From positions 1-64,000 of the forward strand of contig DASYXT010000133.1 in NCBI GenBank assembly GCA_035934555.1: a stretch of 64,000 nucleotides of DNA, given 5' to 3'. How positions within the stretch are numbered: position 1 is the stretch's first letter; every line of letters begins with the position of its first letter. This stretch comes from DASYXT01 sp035934555. GTDB lineage: Bacteria > Verrucomicrobiota > Verrucomicrobiia > Limisphaerales > UBA8199. Below the pieces are notes generated by a model that had not been told where the DNA came from, made no database searches, and worked only from the letters and a program-made list of their open reading frames with translations. The position numbers were made by a program, and so were the translations under genes. Positions 17,501 to 25,829 of this stretch are shown here, piece by piece.

Positions 17501-17570
17501 GCCCGACGGTCTCGAAACCGGGCTTTCGGTGCAGGATATGGCTGATCTTCTGGCTTTCCTGACGCGTTAA
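14544..17570 (+). CDS. PVC-type dehydrogenase-propeller/HEAT/cytochrome c protein
   Basis: A 1008-residue exported protein with three parts. After a signal region, residues about 90-460 form a sugar-dehydrogenase-like beta-propeller (EPLITAPVAMAFDENGRLFV, the TIGR02604-like start). Residues about 480-840 are HEAT-like helical repeats. Residues about 880-1008 are a heme c domain with CAACH at 890-894 and a likely Met ligand at 986 (LMPDGLETGLS), as in the PVC-specific TIGR02603 domain. It probably oxidises a sugar or alcohol in the periplasm and passes electrons to its own heme. The substrate and cofactor are not known. Confidence 0.85.
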   Translation: MVTCERRLAPFWRGCTLLALAAWPGFTASSQELTAVQPGPTNVVSNTISGAASRVIATNAASGTVSLESPVTAQRATTNAAQPHSPTLSATVTSALSRFQLEPGFKIQLVAAEPLITAPVAMAFDENGRLFVVERPARPAGPGQLVTGQISVLESFDDNGAAQSSRVYSPDIPFASAVACYAGGVFVAAGRDILYLKEDRQKGGTEVHQVVLSGFGGTNAPDVHQLVNSFVWGLDDRIYGVTAGLGGLVGAADWPSGPVSLDGCDFSFDPRSLAVFPEAGPAEAGQTFDYAGHRFTSGPKHPLRLAMYEQRYLARNPFFPPAESMIEAARPGLAVYAPAAEPRKLPGQPRTPIVESQELLTDAASCLVYRGSLFPTNYSGNVFIASPRQHLIHRALLRDNSFGIAAERPSGEQRWEFLASSDPSFQPVQIISGPEGALYIADYQDGQNRGRIYRVVPARFKPSARPELGRSRLLEVVSALASPNAWHSDTAARLLYERRSPAAGPLLAEMLEHSLSPLARLRALHALNSAGALREAQELHALKDNDAVVREHAVQLAEAVVTNGVPSEALWAQLKSMTADPILRVRYQLAFTVGNLRRPDRSAVLADLLRRDPANRWMQTAVLSSAAYSGGDLFVLLASNNSFLTDPAGHDFLVRLAGMLGVQGRLGDVLQPLEYVARVQLAPLQTFSFLAAVGDGLYHTASALPLLDPRGILQPFFTQARDATAAGNLLPDATRVAAIRLLTFSTYTFSDLAPWLSLLCTPQAPPAVEAAAILALGRYDDPRAVTGLLNQWNNLNPALRSQALDAWLSRDSHVPAVFEALSAGIIGTNEFSAVEKNFLRTYPVDDLRQKALAAFGPFEAHRPAVLEHFKPALQLPGNPDAGAVLFQTRCAACHAIGSPTQNLGPDLAGARTLGKERLLHKVIEPSAEVTRGYATLALLSKKGDNALGVSRLPNPTTIILLQAGGAQTIWPRLNIQDARTLAWSLMPDGLETGLSVQDMADLLAFLTR

Positions 17571-17616
17571 CCAGATGGTCATTGCCTGGCAATGAGGCTC
17601 GAACATCATCCTCGAA

Positions 17617-19032
17617 ATGCACTGGTCACAGGCCTATTTTATTAGCGAGTGGATTATCCGCCTCGTGATGCTGATTTATGTGCCCCAAAGGCGGAGCGCC
17701 GCCGCCTCCCGAACGTGGCTGTTGCTCATCTTCCTGCTGCCCTGGCCGGGTCTGCTGGTATATGCGCTTTTTGGGCGGATTCATCTGCCCAAGCGCCGCA
17801 TCGAGATGCAGGAACGCGCCTCGCGCCGCATCCGCGAAGTCCAGGCGCAACGCACGGTAACCGCCGCTGAAATCGCGGACCTCCCGCCCCATCTCCAGCC
17901 TATGATCCAGCTCGGCCAACAACTCGGCGACTTCGAAGTTTGCTCCGGCAACTCCCTCGAACTGCTGACCGACTACGCGGGGTCTATCGGGCGCCTGATT
18001 GCCGATATGAACGCCGCCCATGAGAGCATCCATTTGCTCTTTTACATCATCGCTCCCGACGAGACCGGGTCGCGCGTCGCTGAGGCATTGACTCTCGCGG
18101 CCAAACGCGGGGTTCAGTGCCGGGTGCTGATGGACGCGGTCGGCTCCAAGCAGGGTTTGGCGAAACTGGCGCCGGGGTTGCGCAGCGCCGGCGTCGAAGT
18201 CCAGGCGATGCTTCCCTCAGGATTCTTTCCGCGCAACGCCGCCCGCCTCGACCTGCGCAATCACCGCAAAATCGCCGTGATTGATAACCGCATCGGTTAC
18301 ACCGGCTCACAGAACATCGTCAATCCAGACTTCGTCAAAGGTTACCCCAATGAAGAATTGCAGGCGCGGCTGACGGGCCCAATCGTGGCCCAATTGCAAG
18401 CGGTGTTTCTGGCGGACCATTTCTTCGAAACCGGCGAACCGCCGGTCTATAAAGATCATTTTCCGGACTTGCCCGCCACCGGGCACTCGCCAGCGCAGCT
18501 CATCCCGAGCGGCCCGGGCTACGGCCGCGAGAACGGCCAGGAATTCATCGTCGCGCTGCTCTACGCTTCGCGTCACCGCGTCGTCATCACCACTCCCTAT
18601 TTCGTCCCTGACGAACCTGTCCTGCAGGCCATACACTCCGCGACGTTACGTGGGGTAGAGGTGCACCTGGTGGTCTCGATGCACGCCAACCAGCTCCTGA
18701 CGCAACTGGCCCAACGCTCCTTTTACGAGGCCTTATTGGAATACGGCGTCCAAATTCACCGTTATCAGCCCGGCTTTCTTCACGCCAAGCACCTAACGGT
18801 AGATGATGATATCGCCCTGCTAGGCTCGACTAACATCGACATTCGGTCTTTCGCGCTCAATGCGGAGATCAACTTGGTCGTTTATGACCCCGCCGTGGTC
18901 CGCGCCCTGCGCAAGCTGGAGGACCACTATTTTGCGCACAGCGAAAATCTATCGGCAGAAGTTTGGAAGCGCCGGCCGCTCACCCACAAAGTTCTGCAGA
19001 ACAGCGCGCGGCTGGCGGATTCATTGTTGTAA
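17617..19032 (+). CDS. cls: Cardiolipin synthase (phospholipase D family)
   Basis: A 471-residue membrane enzyme that condenses two phosphatidylglycerols into cardiolipin. Two N-terminal membrane segments (IIRLVMLIYVPQRR; WLLLIFLLPWPGLLVYALFG) are followed by two HKD sites: HRKIAVID at His216, Lys218 and Asp223, and HAKHLTVD at His389, Lys391 and Asp396. Each is followed by the expected G-S-x-N. Length and order match bacterial Cls. It lies 46 bp after the heme protein gene on the same strand. Confidence 0.92.
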   Translation: MHWSQAYFISEWIIRLVMLIYVPQRRSAAASRTWLLLIFLLPWPGLLVYALFGRIHLPKRRIEMQERASRRIREVQAQRTVTAAEIADLPPHLQPMIQLGQQLGDFEVCSGNSLELLTDYAGSIGRLIADMNAAHESIHLLFYIIAPDETGSRVAEALTLAAKRGVQCRVLMDAVGSKQGLAKLAPGLRSAGVEVQAMLPSGFFPRNAARLDLRNHRKIAVIDNRIGYTGSQNIVNPDFVKGYPNEELQARLTGPIVAQLQAVFLADHFFETGEPPVYKDHFPDLPATGHSPAQLIPSGPGYGRENGQEFIVALLYASRHRVVITTPYFVPDEPVLQAIHSATLRGVEVHLVVSMHANQLLTQLAQRSFYEALLEYGVQIHRYQPGFLHAKHLTVDDDIALLGSTNIDIRSFALNAEINLVVYDPAVVRALRKLEDHYFAHSENLSAEVWKRRPLTHKVLQNSARLADSLL

Positions 19033-19171
19033 TTTGCGCCGCATCCGTGTCACACGGTGAGCAGCCGACAATGTCGCTGAAGCCCGCTCCGGCGCTGGTC
19101 CCGCCTTCACTGAGGGGATACCGAGCCGCCGAGCCTGCCAAAATCTCGTGCAATTGCCCTGAATCGCCCCT

Positions 19172-20041
19172 ATGCTGCCACGGATGTACGTTCCGGTTCC
19201 CACGAAGGACCCGACCGCGGTCGAAGTCGAGGTTCAGGCGGCGTACCTGGGCATGTTTCCGCGGGGCGAGCGGTTGTTTGTGCCGCGCGTGTTCAAGTGG
19301 GCCATTGAATGCTTTACCGGGAAGTACGGCGATTACCAGGCGATCGATGCGCGCTATCATGATTTCGAGCACACGCTTCAGGGGACGTTGTGCCTGGGCC
19401 GATTGCTGCGCGCGCGCCAGGCAGCCGGCGCGCAACCGTTGCTGACGCCCCACAGTTTCGAGCTGGCATTGGTCGCGTGCCTCCTTCACGACACCGGTTA
19501 TCTCAAGCGCCGGAATGACACGGAAGGCACCGGCGCGAAGTACACCGTCACCCATGTCAGCCGCAGCGCGCAATTCGCCGCGCAGTTGCTGGCGGAAAAA
19601 AAGTACGCCCCCGAGGATATTGAAGCGGTGCGTCACATTATCCTCTGCACGGGGGTTTCGGCGGAGTTGAGCGCGATACGGTTCCAAAGCGAACTTGAAA
19701 AGGTGTGCGGCTGCGCGCTGGCGACCGCAGATTTGCTGGGGCAAATGGCGGCGGAGGATTACCTCGAGAAGCTGCCCGTGCTGTACGCGGAATTCGCGGA
19801 GGCGGTCTGCTTCTCCGGTTCGCATGATCATTTCATCGCGCGCTTCTCCAGCGCGCGGGACCTGATCGAGCGGACGCCGGGTTTTTGGAATGAGTTTATC
19901 CTGCCCAAGCTCGAAGGGGACCTGATGGGGCTTTACCGGTTCCTCAACGATCCTCTCCCCGACGGTCCTAACTATTACCTGGCCCGGATAGCAGAGAATA
20001 TGGAACGGCTGCAGAGGGGGTTGGAACGTCATGTCGCGTGA
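19172..20041 (+). CDS. HD-domain metal-dependent phosphohydrolase
   Basis: A 289-residue protein with an HD-type metal site. RYHDFEHTLQG supplies the first His residues, ACLLHDTGYLKRR is the HD doublet, and ATADLLGQMA carries a later Asp. These order as in HD/PDEase-like hydrolases of nucleotides or cyclic nucleotides. The substrate is not known. No signal peptide is seen. The stop overlaps the helicase start by 11 bases, so the two are probably translated together. A functional tie to the helicase is not established. Confidence 0.75.
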   Translation: MLPRMYVPVPTKDPTAVEVEVQAAYLGMFPRGERLFVPRVFKWAIECFTGKYGDYQAIDARYHDFEHTLQGTLCLGRLLRARQAAGAQPLLTPHSFELALVACLLHDTGYLKRRNDTEGTGAKYTVTHVSRSAQFAAQLLAEKKYAPEDIEAVRHIILCTGVSAELSAIRFQSELEKVCGCALATADLLGQMAAEDYLEKLPVLYAEFAEAVCFSGSHDHFIARFSSARDLIERTPGFWNEFILPKLEGDLMGLYRFLNDPLPDGPNYYLARIAENMERLQRGLERHVA

Positions 20042-22064
20042 ATATGTGCTGCAGCCGTTTCGTGCGCCTGTCAACCTGCAAATCGATTACGCGCGCGAGT
20101 TGAACGAGCAGCAACTGGGTGCCGTGATGGCGGCGCCCGGCCCGGCGCTGGTGATTGCCGGGGCCGGTTCGGGTAAAACCCGCACGCTGACGTTCCGGGT
20201 GGCTTACCTGCTGGAGCAAGGCATTCCTGCCGAGCGCATCCTGTTACTGACGTTCACCAACAAGGCGGCGAAAGAAATGATGCGGCGCATCCCCGACCTG
20301 CTCGGCCAGGAATTGCCGGAGCTCTGGGGCGGCACCTTCCATTCCGTCGGCAACCGGATTCTGCGGCGCAACGCCGCGCGGCTCGGCTACGCCCCGGATT
20401 TCAGCATCCTGGATCGTGAAGACGCCAAACACCTCATCAGCACCTGCATCGCCGAGACTGACATCGATATAAAAGCGACCCGCTTCCCGAAAGCGGAAGT
20501 GCTTGCGGAAATCTTTTCACTCTCCGCCAATACTCATAAAACCATCCCGGAGCTGCTGGCGAGTGAATATGGGCATTTTGAGCAACTGGCTGCGCCGATT
20601 GCCCATTTGCACCAGCTTTATGCGGCGCGGAAACGCGCGACCAACGGAATGGATTTCGACGATTTGCTGGTGCTCTGGCTGAAACTGTTGCAGGAGCACC
20701 CCGAGGCGCGGGAACAGTACCAACGGCGGTTCCAGTTCCTGCTGGTTGATGAGTACCAGGACACCAACCAACTGCAGAGCGACCTCATCGACCTGCTGGC
20801 GGAACGGCACCATAACTTAACGGTGGTGGGCGACGACGCTCAGAGCATCTACGCCTGGCGTGGCGCCAATTTCCAGAACATCCTGCAATTCCCGAAGCGA
20901 TACCCGGAGGCAAAGATCTACAAGATCGAAACCAATTATCGCAGCACGCCCGAGATCCTCGAAGTAGCCAATGCCGCCATTGCCCCTAACGTCCACCAGT
21001 TCACCAAAAAGCTGGCGCCCGCACGGAAATCGGGCCAGAAACCGGTCCTGGTCACCTGCGAAGACGCGGGGCAACAAGCTGCCTTTGTTGCCCAGCGGGT
21101 GCTTGAGTTGCGCGAAGAGGGCGCCGAGTTGAACAAAATGGCGGTGCTGTACCGCTCGCATTTCCACGCGCTGGAATTACAACTGGAACTCACGCGGCGG
21201 AACATTCCCTTCAGCATCACCAGCGGCATCCGGTTCTTCGAACAAGCCCACATCAAAGATGTGACGGCGTATCTGAAATTTGTCAGCAATCCGCGGGACG
21301 AGCTGGCCTTCAAGCGCCTTGTGCAACTCTTGCCCGGCATCGGCGGCAAAGGCGCCGATAAACTCTGGAAAGCGTTTAGCGCGGAGGAAAGCGCTCAACC
21401 CGGCCCGTCGAGCAACCCGTCAGAAACTCGGGCCGGCAGCGTCGCGTCGCGATTGCAAGCTTGTGCGGCGGCTGTGCCGCGCAAAGCCGCGATGGGGTGG
21501 GCGGAGTTTGCGGTCACCATTTCGCAATTGGAGAGCCCTGAAGTCAACGGTCATGCCGCGAAAATGATTCGCCTCGCTGTTGAAGCCGGTTACGAGGATT
21601 ACCTCGAAGAGAACTATGATAATTACCGCTCCCGGCTGGAAGAATTGGAGCAACTAGCTGTGTTCGCCCAGCAATTCGGCAGCCTGCCGGATTTCCTGAC
21701 GCAGCTCGCGCTGCTAACCAACGTGGAAGCCGAAGATGACCGCCCGGCTGATAAGGATGACGAAGAGCTCCGCCTCACCACGGTGCACCAGGCCAAGGGA
21801 CTCGAATTTGATGTCGTTTTTCTTATCATGCTCGCCGACGGGCTGTTCCCCTCCGCTCGCTCGGTCGAGACGGTGGAAGGCGAAGAAGAGGAGCGGCGGC
21901 TGCTGTATGTCGCCATCACGCGGGCAAGAAATGAATTGTATCTCAGCTATCCCCTGGTGCGGATTGGCTACGGCAATACGGGCGACACGTTGCAACGACC
22001 GTCGCGGTTTTTACAGGACATACCGCACGAATTGATCGAGGAGTGGAACCTCCGTCCGCACTAA
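20031..22064 (+). CDS. UvrD/PcrA-type superfamily 1 DNA helicase
   Basis: A 677-residue 3'-5' DNA helicase of the UvrD/Rep/PcrA family. It has the Q-like start LNEQQLGAV, Walker A GAGSGKT (residues 44-50), motif Ia LLLTFTNKAAKEM, motif II DEYQDTN, motif III GDDAQSIYAWRGA, motif V VHQAKGLEFDVVF and motif VI YVAITRARNELYLSY. It lacks the long C-terminal tail of many PcrA proteins. A Pro/Ser-rich stretch of about 25 residues (EESAQPGPSSNPSETRAG) interrupts the 2B region. Roles in repair and replication restart are expected. Confidence 0.93.
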   Translation: MSREYVLQPFRAPVNLQIDYARELNEQQLGAVMAAPGPALVIAGAGSGKTRTLTFRVAYLLEQGIPAERILLLTFTNKAAKEMMRRIPDLLGQELPELWGGTFHSVGNRILRRNAARLGYAPDFSILDREDAKHLISTCIAETDIDIKATRFPKAEVLAEIFSLSANTHKTIPELLASEYGHFEQLAAPIAHLHQLYAARKRATNGMDFDDLLVLWLKLLQEHPEAREQYQRRFQFLLVDEYQDTNQLQSDLIDLLAERHHNLTVVGDDAQSIYAWRGANFQNILQFPKRYPEAKIYKIETNYRSTPEILEVANAAIAPNVHQFTKKLAPARKSGQKPVLVTCEDAGQQAAFVAQRVLELREEGAELNKMAVLYRSHFHALELQLELTRRNIPFSITSGIRFFEQAHIKDVTAYLKFVSNPRDELAFKRLVQLLPGIGGKGADKLWKAFSAEESAQPGPSSNPSETRAGSVASRLQACAAAVPRKAAMGWAEFAVTISQLESPEVNGHAAKMIRLAVEAGYEDYLEENYDNYRSRLEELEQLAVFAQQFGSLPDFLTQLALLTNVEAEDDRPADKDDEELRLTTVHQAKGLEFDVVFLIMLADGLFPSARSVETVEGEEEERRLLYVAITRARNELYLSYPLVRIGYGNTGDTLQRPSRFLQDIPHELIEEWNLRPH

Positions 22065-22106
22065 CAGTCAGTTCGCAAGGTCTTCGTTGTCTTTTCCACG
22101 GTGGCA

Positions 22107-23300
22107 TCAGAGTTCGCGCAGGGCGACGGCGATCGGCAGCCGCGCGGCCCGGAACGCGGGAAACAATCCACCCACCAGACCGATCAGCGTTGCCCAGGTG
22201 ATACCTTGAATGAGCAGGGCGGGCGTCACGGCGAAAGCGAAGGTGAGCTGGGCGAAGCTTTGCCAGTTAATCGTCGAGGTCTCGAACCCGTTGAAAACAA
22301 AGTACGCCAGCGCGGCTCCCAGCACTCCGCCCGCAAGGGCCAGCGCCAAAGCCTCAATCATGACCGATACCACGACCGCGCCTCGGCCAAAGCCCAGCGC
22401 TCGCAAGGTGGCGATTTCACGAGTGCGCGCTGAAACCGAACCGTACATGGTGTTCAAGGCAGCGAAAACCGCACCGATGGCCATCAGCGAGGCCACCAGG
22501 AAACCGAGGCTGGTGATCAGTTTGGTTGTGGCGGTGGATTGGTCGGCGTGGAAATCAGCCAGCCGCATGGCTTTGATATTCAGTCGCGGGTCATTGGTCA
22601 GAGATGATTCGAACATGTTGAAGGCATCAGGTGTTTGCAACGTCGCATACACAGATTGAAAACTGTCCCCGCGGTGGTAGGCCGCCTGGAGCATCGCGGC
22701 ATCACTCCAAATTTCCGATTCAGCCGTGCCGCCATCGGCCGAGAAAATTCCCACGATCGGCCACTCCTCAGGCCCGACTTTGATTCGGTCGCCCACATTC
22801 AAGCCGCGGAAGTTCTTCGCCGCGCCGGCGCCCGCAATCAGTTCGGTCTTGCCCCAGCCGAACATGCGGCCCTCGACGATTCTGATCGCGTGCACGTTGG
22901 TGGCGATTGGCTCGACGCCGCGCATTGGGACATTGGCGTCGGTGCCGCTCGAACGCTTCGGCAAGTCAATAATCACGAATAACTCGGGAGACGCCCAGGC
23001 GCCCTGCGGCGAACGGTAAAGCCCCGGCGCTTCGCTGATAATGCGTGTGGTCTCGCGGTCCAGGCCGCTGACCATCTCGCTATCAGCGCCGCTGCGCAGC
23101 ACGATCACCGAGTCGGGAGGCGCAGCCGAAGTCATCACCCGCCGGAACCCAACCGCAATCGACAGCACCCCGACCAGGACGGCTACCACTCCGGCGACGC
23201 CGAATAAGGCTGCCGCGACCGACCCGCGGCGCTGGGGAATGCCGAGCAAGCCGAACTTGGTCACGGACCAAACCTGCGAAAACCAGTTGAGCAAAGACAT
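22107..23300 (-). CDS. ABC transporter permease, FtsX/MacB type
   Basis: A 397-residue protein with an N-terminal membrane segment (VAAALFGVAGVVAVLVGVL), a periplasmic domain of about 200 residues, and three C-terminal membrane helices forming the FtsX domain (ITSLGFLVASLMAIGAVFAA, then REIATLRALGFGRGAVVVSV). Such permeases move lipoproteins or peptides across or out of the inner membrane in a mechanotransmission mode. It is the last of a three-gene set with the paralogous permease 23337-24491 and the ATPase 24505-25200. The substrate is unknown. Confidence 0.88.
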   Translation of the reverse strand: MSLLNWFSQVWSVTKFGLLGIPQRRGSVAAALFGVAGVVAVLVGVLSIAVGFRRVMTSAAPPDSVIVLRSGADSEMVSGLDRETTRIISEAPGLYRSPQGAWASPELFVIIDLPKRSSGTDANVPMRGVEPIATNVHAIRIVEGRMFGWGKTELIAGAGAAKNFRGLNVGDRIKVGPEEWPIVGIFSADGGTAESEIWSDAAMLQAAYHRGDSFQSVYATLQTPDAFNMFESSLTNDPRLNIKAMRLADFHADQSTATTKLITSLGFLVASLMAIGAVFAALNTMYGSVSARTREIATLRALGFGRGAVVVSVMIEALALALAGGVLGAALAYFVFNGFETSTINWQSFAQLTFAFAVTPALLIQGITWATLIGLVGGLFPAFRAARLPIAVALREL

Positions 23301-23307
23301 GGAAAGT

Positions 23308-23335
23308 TGGAATGGTGGAATACTGGAATATTGGT
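23308..23335. repeat. TGGAATAT-type 8-bp tandem word
   Basis: Units TGGAATGG, TGGAATAC and TGGAATAT at 23308, 23316 and 23324, then TGG, fill the short gap between the two permease genes. The period is exactly 8 bases. Confidence 0.7.
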
Positions 23336-23336
23336 T

Positions 23337-24491
23337 TTACATTCTGCGCAGCGCCTCCGCCACTCTGAGCCTCATCGCTTGCAGCGCGGGCAATACGCCC
23401 GTGACAACGCCCAGGAGCACGCTCAGTGCCACGCCCACGAGCAGGTCGCGCGTCGGAAAATAGAACATCGGCAGCATCCCCCCGGTGGGGTCGCCTCTCG
23501 AAATAATCAACCATGCCAGCGCCAGACCTAAAATCCCGCCCCACAACCCCAGCAAACAGGATTCGCCCAGCACCAGTCCCAACACCTGGCGATTGGTAAA
23601 ACCAATCGCCTTCAGCACCCCGAGCTCGCCGATGCGCTCGCGCACCGCCTGGGACATGGTATTGCCGGTCACCAGCAGAATGGTGAAAAAGACTGCCCCC
23701 AGGATTAGGGCCGTGATTAAGGCAATGTTGCCCGTCTGATTGGCGAAGCCCTGAATGAACGCCCCTTCCGGCTCGGTCTTGGTTTCGGCCGGGGAATTGG
23801 CGAACTCCTGGTCCACCAGTTCCGCCACGTGCGCAGCCTGGGCGGCGTCGCGGACCCTGATGGTATACCAGCCGACGTTGCCTTTGCTGAACCCGCGCGC
23901 CTCATCGAAATAATCGTAACGGAAATAAAGAGGCGTGGTATCGGTGTCCTTCTTCTTGCCGTCGAATATACCTACAATATCGAATTCCCAGACCCGGCTA
24001 CCGTCGCTTTTGGCGTAAATCGTCGATTGAATGGGCACCTTGTCGCCCACCTTCCAATGAAAGCGCTCGGCGGTTTTTCGGCCCACAATCGCGCCGGTGC
24101 GGGTTTGGAGCCAAGCTTGCTTCTGGTCGGGCGGCAGCACGATTTCCGGGTACATATCGAGAAAACTTTCGGGCTGGACCGGCGCCTGCATGAAAAAGTT
24201 CTTGGGGTCCTGGTAAATGCCGCCAAACCAGGTCATATGAGTGACGGCGGCGACGCCGGGGATGCGCAACATGCGGTCCTGATAACTGAGCGGCAACGGC
24301 AGGATCAAGGAGACTTTGTTGCGGACCACCAACCGGTTTTGGCCTTCCAGCGTGATGCCGCCGGCCAGCGCCTGCTTTATGGCCGCCAGAAAACCAAACA
24401 AGACGAATGCAACGATGATCGACAGTAAGGTCAATCCCGTCCGCAATTTCTTGCGTTTCAAGTTGCCCCAAATGAGATGAAAAAATCGCAT
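23337..24491 (-). CDS. ABC transporter permease, FtsX/MacB type
   Basis: A 384-residue paralogue of the next permease. It has an N-terminal helix (LRTGLTLLSIIVAFVLFGFL), a large periplasmic domain with the MacB-like segment VAAVTHMTWFGGIYQDPKNF, and a C-terminal FtsX domain (RERIGELGVLKAIGFTNRQV). It begins 13 bp after the ATPase stop, so transcription of ATPase, this permease and the next as one operon is expected. Two different permeases with one ATPase match the LolCDE-type plan, but the Lol-specific hook is not evident to me. Confidence 0.88.
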   Translation of the reverse strand: MRFFHLIWGNLKRKKLRTGLTLLSIIVAFVLFGFLAAIKQALAGGITLEGQNRLVVRNKVSLILPLPLSYQDRMLRIPGVAAVTHMTWFGGIYQDPKNFFMQAPVQPESFLDMYPEIVLPPDQKQAWLQTRTGAIVGRKTAERFHWKVGDKVPIQSTIYAKSDGSRVWEFDIVGIFDGKKKDTDTTPLYFRYDYFDEARGFSKGNVGWYTIRVRDAAQAAHVAELVDQEFANSPAETKTEPEGAFIQGFANQTGNIALITALILGAVFFTILLVTGNTMSQAVRERIGELGVLKAIGFTNRQVLGLVLGESCLLGLWGGILGLALAWLIISRGDPTGGMLPMFYFPTRDLLVGVALSVLLGVVTGVLPALQAMRLRVAEALRRM

Positions 24492-24504
24492 GGGCCGCGG
24501 CGGG

Positions 24505-25200
24505 TTAAGTCACGGGTTGATCGCGCAGTTGGCCTTTGTCCAGATAGACCGTGCGCGAGGCGCGGGCGGAGGCATGGGGATCGTGCGTGACCATGATAAT
24601 GGTCTTGCCGTGCTGCCGGTTGAGGGCCTGGAGCAAGTCGAGGATTTCATCCCCGGCCTTACGGTCCAGGTCGCCGGTGGGTTCATCGCACAGCAACAGC
24701 GTTGGGTCGGTGACGATCGCCCGGGCGATGCCTACTCGCTGTTGCTCGCCGCCCGAGAGCGTGCGGGGGAAATGTTTCGCGCGTTGGCTCAGGCCCACCA
24801 TCGCCAGCGCGGTAGCGACGTGCTTCAGCCGTTCCGATTTGGACAGATGCGTCAGCAACAACGGGAGCTCGACGTTGCGTTCAGCACTCAACACGGGCAT
24901 CAGATTGTACAATTGGAACACGAACCCGACATGCCGCGCCCGCCAGCCGGCCAGCTTGTGGTCGGATAACTCGTCCACCCGCTCGCCTGAGACACTCACC
25001 GAGCCCTTGGTGGGCCGATCCAGGCCGCCGACCAGGTTTAACAGCGTGCTTTTCCCCGACCCCGAAGGCCCCATCAGCGCCAGGAACTCACCCGCGCGCA
25101 CCTCCAGGCTCAAATCCTTCAGCACATGTATGTCCTCCGAGCCGCGGTGGAAAACTTTCTCCACACCATCGACTCGGACCAGGGTGTTGTCGTTTCCCAT
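24505..25200 (-). CDS. ABC transporter ATP-binding protein, LolD/MacB type
   Basis: A 231-residue ATPase with Walker A GPSGSGKST, signature LSGGEQQRVGIARA, Walker B LLLCDEPTGDLD and the H-loop VTHDPHAS. The MacB/LolD/FtsE branch is shown by EDIHVLKDLSLEVRAGEF. I chose the ATG at 25200 (MGNDNTLVRV) over an upstream in-frame start at 25272, which adds 24 unlikely residues. It is the first gene of the three-gene ABC operon and is divergent from the Lrp-type regulator, about 150 bp away. Confidence 0.92.
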   Translation of the reverse strand: MGNDNTLVRVDGVEKVFHRGSEDIHVLKDLSLEVRAGEFLALMGPSGSGKSTLLNLVGGLDRPTKGSVSVSGERVDELSDHKLAGWRARHVGFVFQLYNLMPVLSAERNVELPLLLTHLSKSERLKHVATALAMVGLSQRAKHFPRTLSGGEQQRVGIARAIVTDPTLLLCDEPTGDLDRKAGDEILDLLQALNRQHGKTIIMVTHDPHASARASRTVYLDKGQLRDQPVT

Positions 25201-25349
25201 ATGGTTGCTGTGGAGAAATTCTCTCAGCGACAGATGAATCGGGCAATTACAAAAGCGAATGGCAATTGCCACCGGCCCGCGTCCCTCGTTTTCGCTCGAC
25301 CCTCTGCCCCGTCCGCCAGTATCGTCCCTGCCACTTTCAAAGGTGAATT

Positions 25350-25829
25350 ATGGACGAGCTGTTGAGGATTCTGCAGAAAAACGCGCTGGAATCGCGCGAG
25401 ACGATTGCCCGTATGCTGGGCGTCACCGTCACCGAGGTAAACGCCCGCATCGCCGAGTACGAAAAGAGTGGCGTGATTCGCGGCTACCATGCCATTTTGA
25501 ATGAGGACCAGCTCGGCTTGGAGAAAGTGACGGCGGTGATTGAGGTGAAGATCACACCGCAACGCGAGGGCGGGTTCGACACGCTGGCCAACCGCATCAG
25601 CCGGTTCCCGGAAGTTACCGCGGCGTATTTAATGAGCGGCGCGTACGATTTGCTGCTGTTTGTCGAAGGCCGCACGTTGCGCGAGGTCGCCACCTTCGTC
25701 AGCGAACACCTTTCCCCCCTGGAAGGGGTGCTCTCGACTTCCACCCATTTCATGCTCAAGACCTACAAGCGTTTCGGCGTGCTTATGCACCAGGAATCCC
25801 CCGATGAACGGCTCAGCGTCTCTCCGTAA
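25350..25829 (+). CDS. Lrp/AsnC-family transcriptional regulator
   Basis: A 159-residue regulator. The N-terminal HTH (ESRETIARMLGVTVTEVNAR) is followed by an RAM/AsnC ligand domain (VTAVIEVKITPQREGGFDTL to FMLKTYKRFG) that binds amino acids and drives oligomerisation. AAAGGTG at 25339-25345 is a good ribosome site 4 bases before the ATG. The aminotransferase gene starts inside its 3' end, so the pair is one unit, and the regulator probably controls that gene or itself in response to an amino acid. Confidence 0.9.
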   Translation: MDELLRILQKNALESRETIARMLGVTVTEVNARIAEYEKSGVIRGYHAILNEDQLGLEKVTAVIEVKITPQREGGFDTLANRISRFPEVTAAYLMSGAYDLLLFVEGRTLREVATFVSEHLSPLEGVLSTSTHFMLKTYKRFGVLMHQESPDERLSVSP

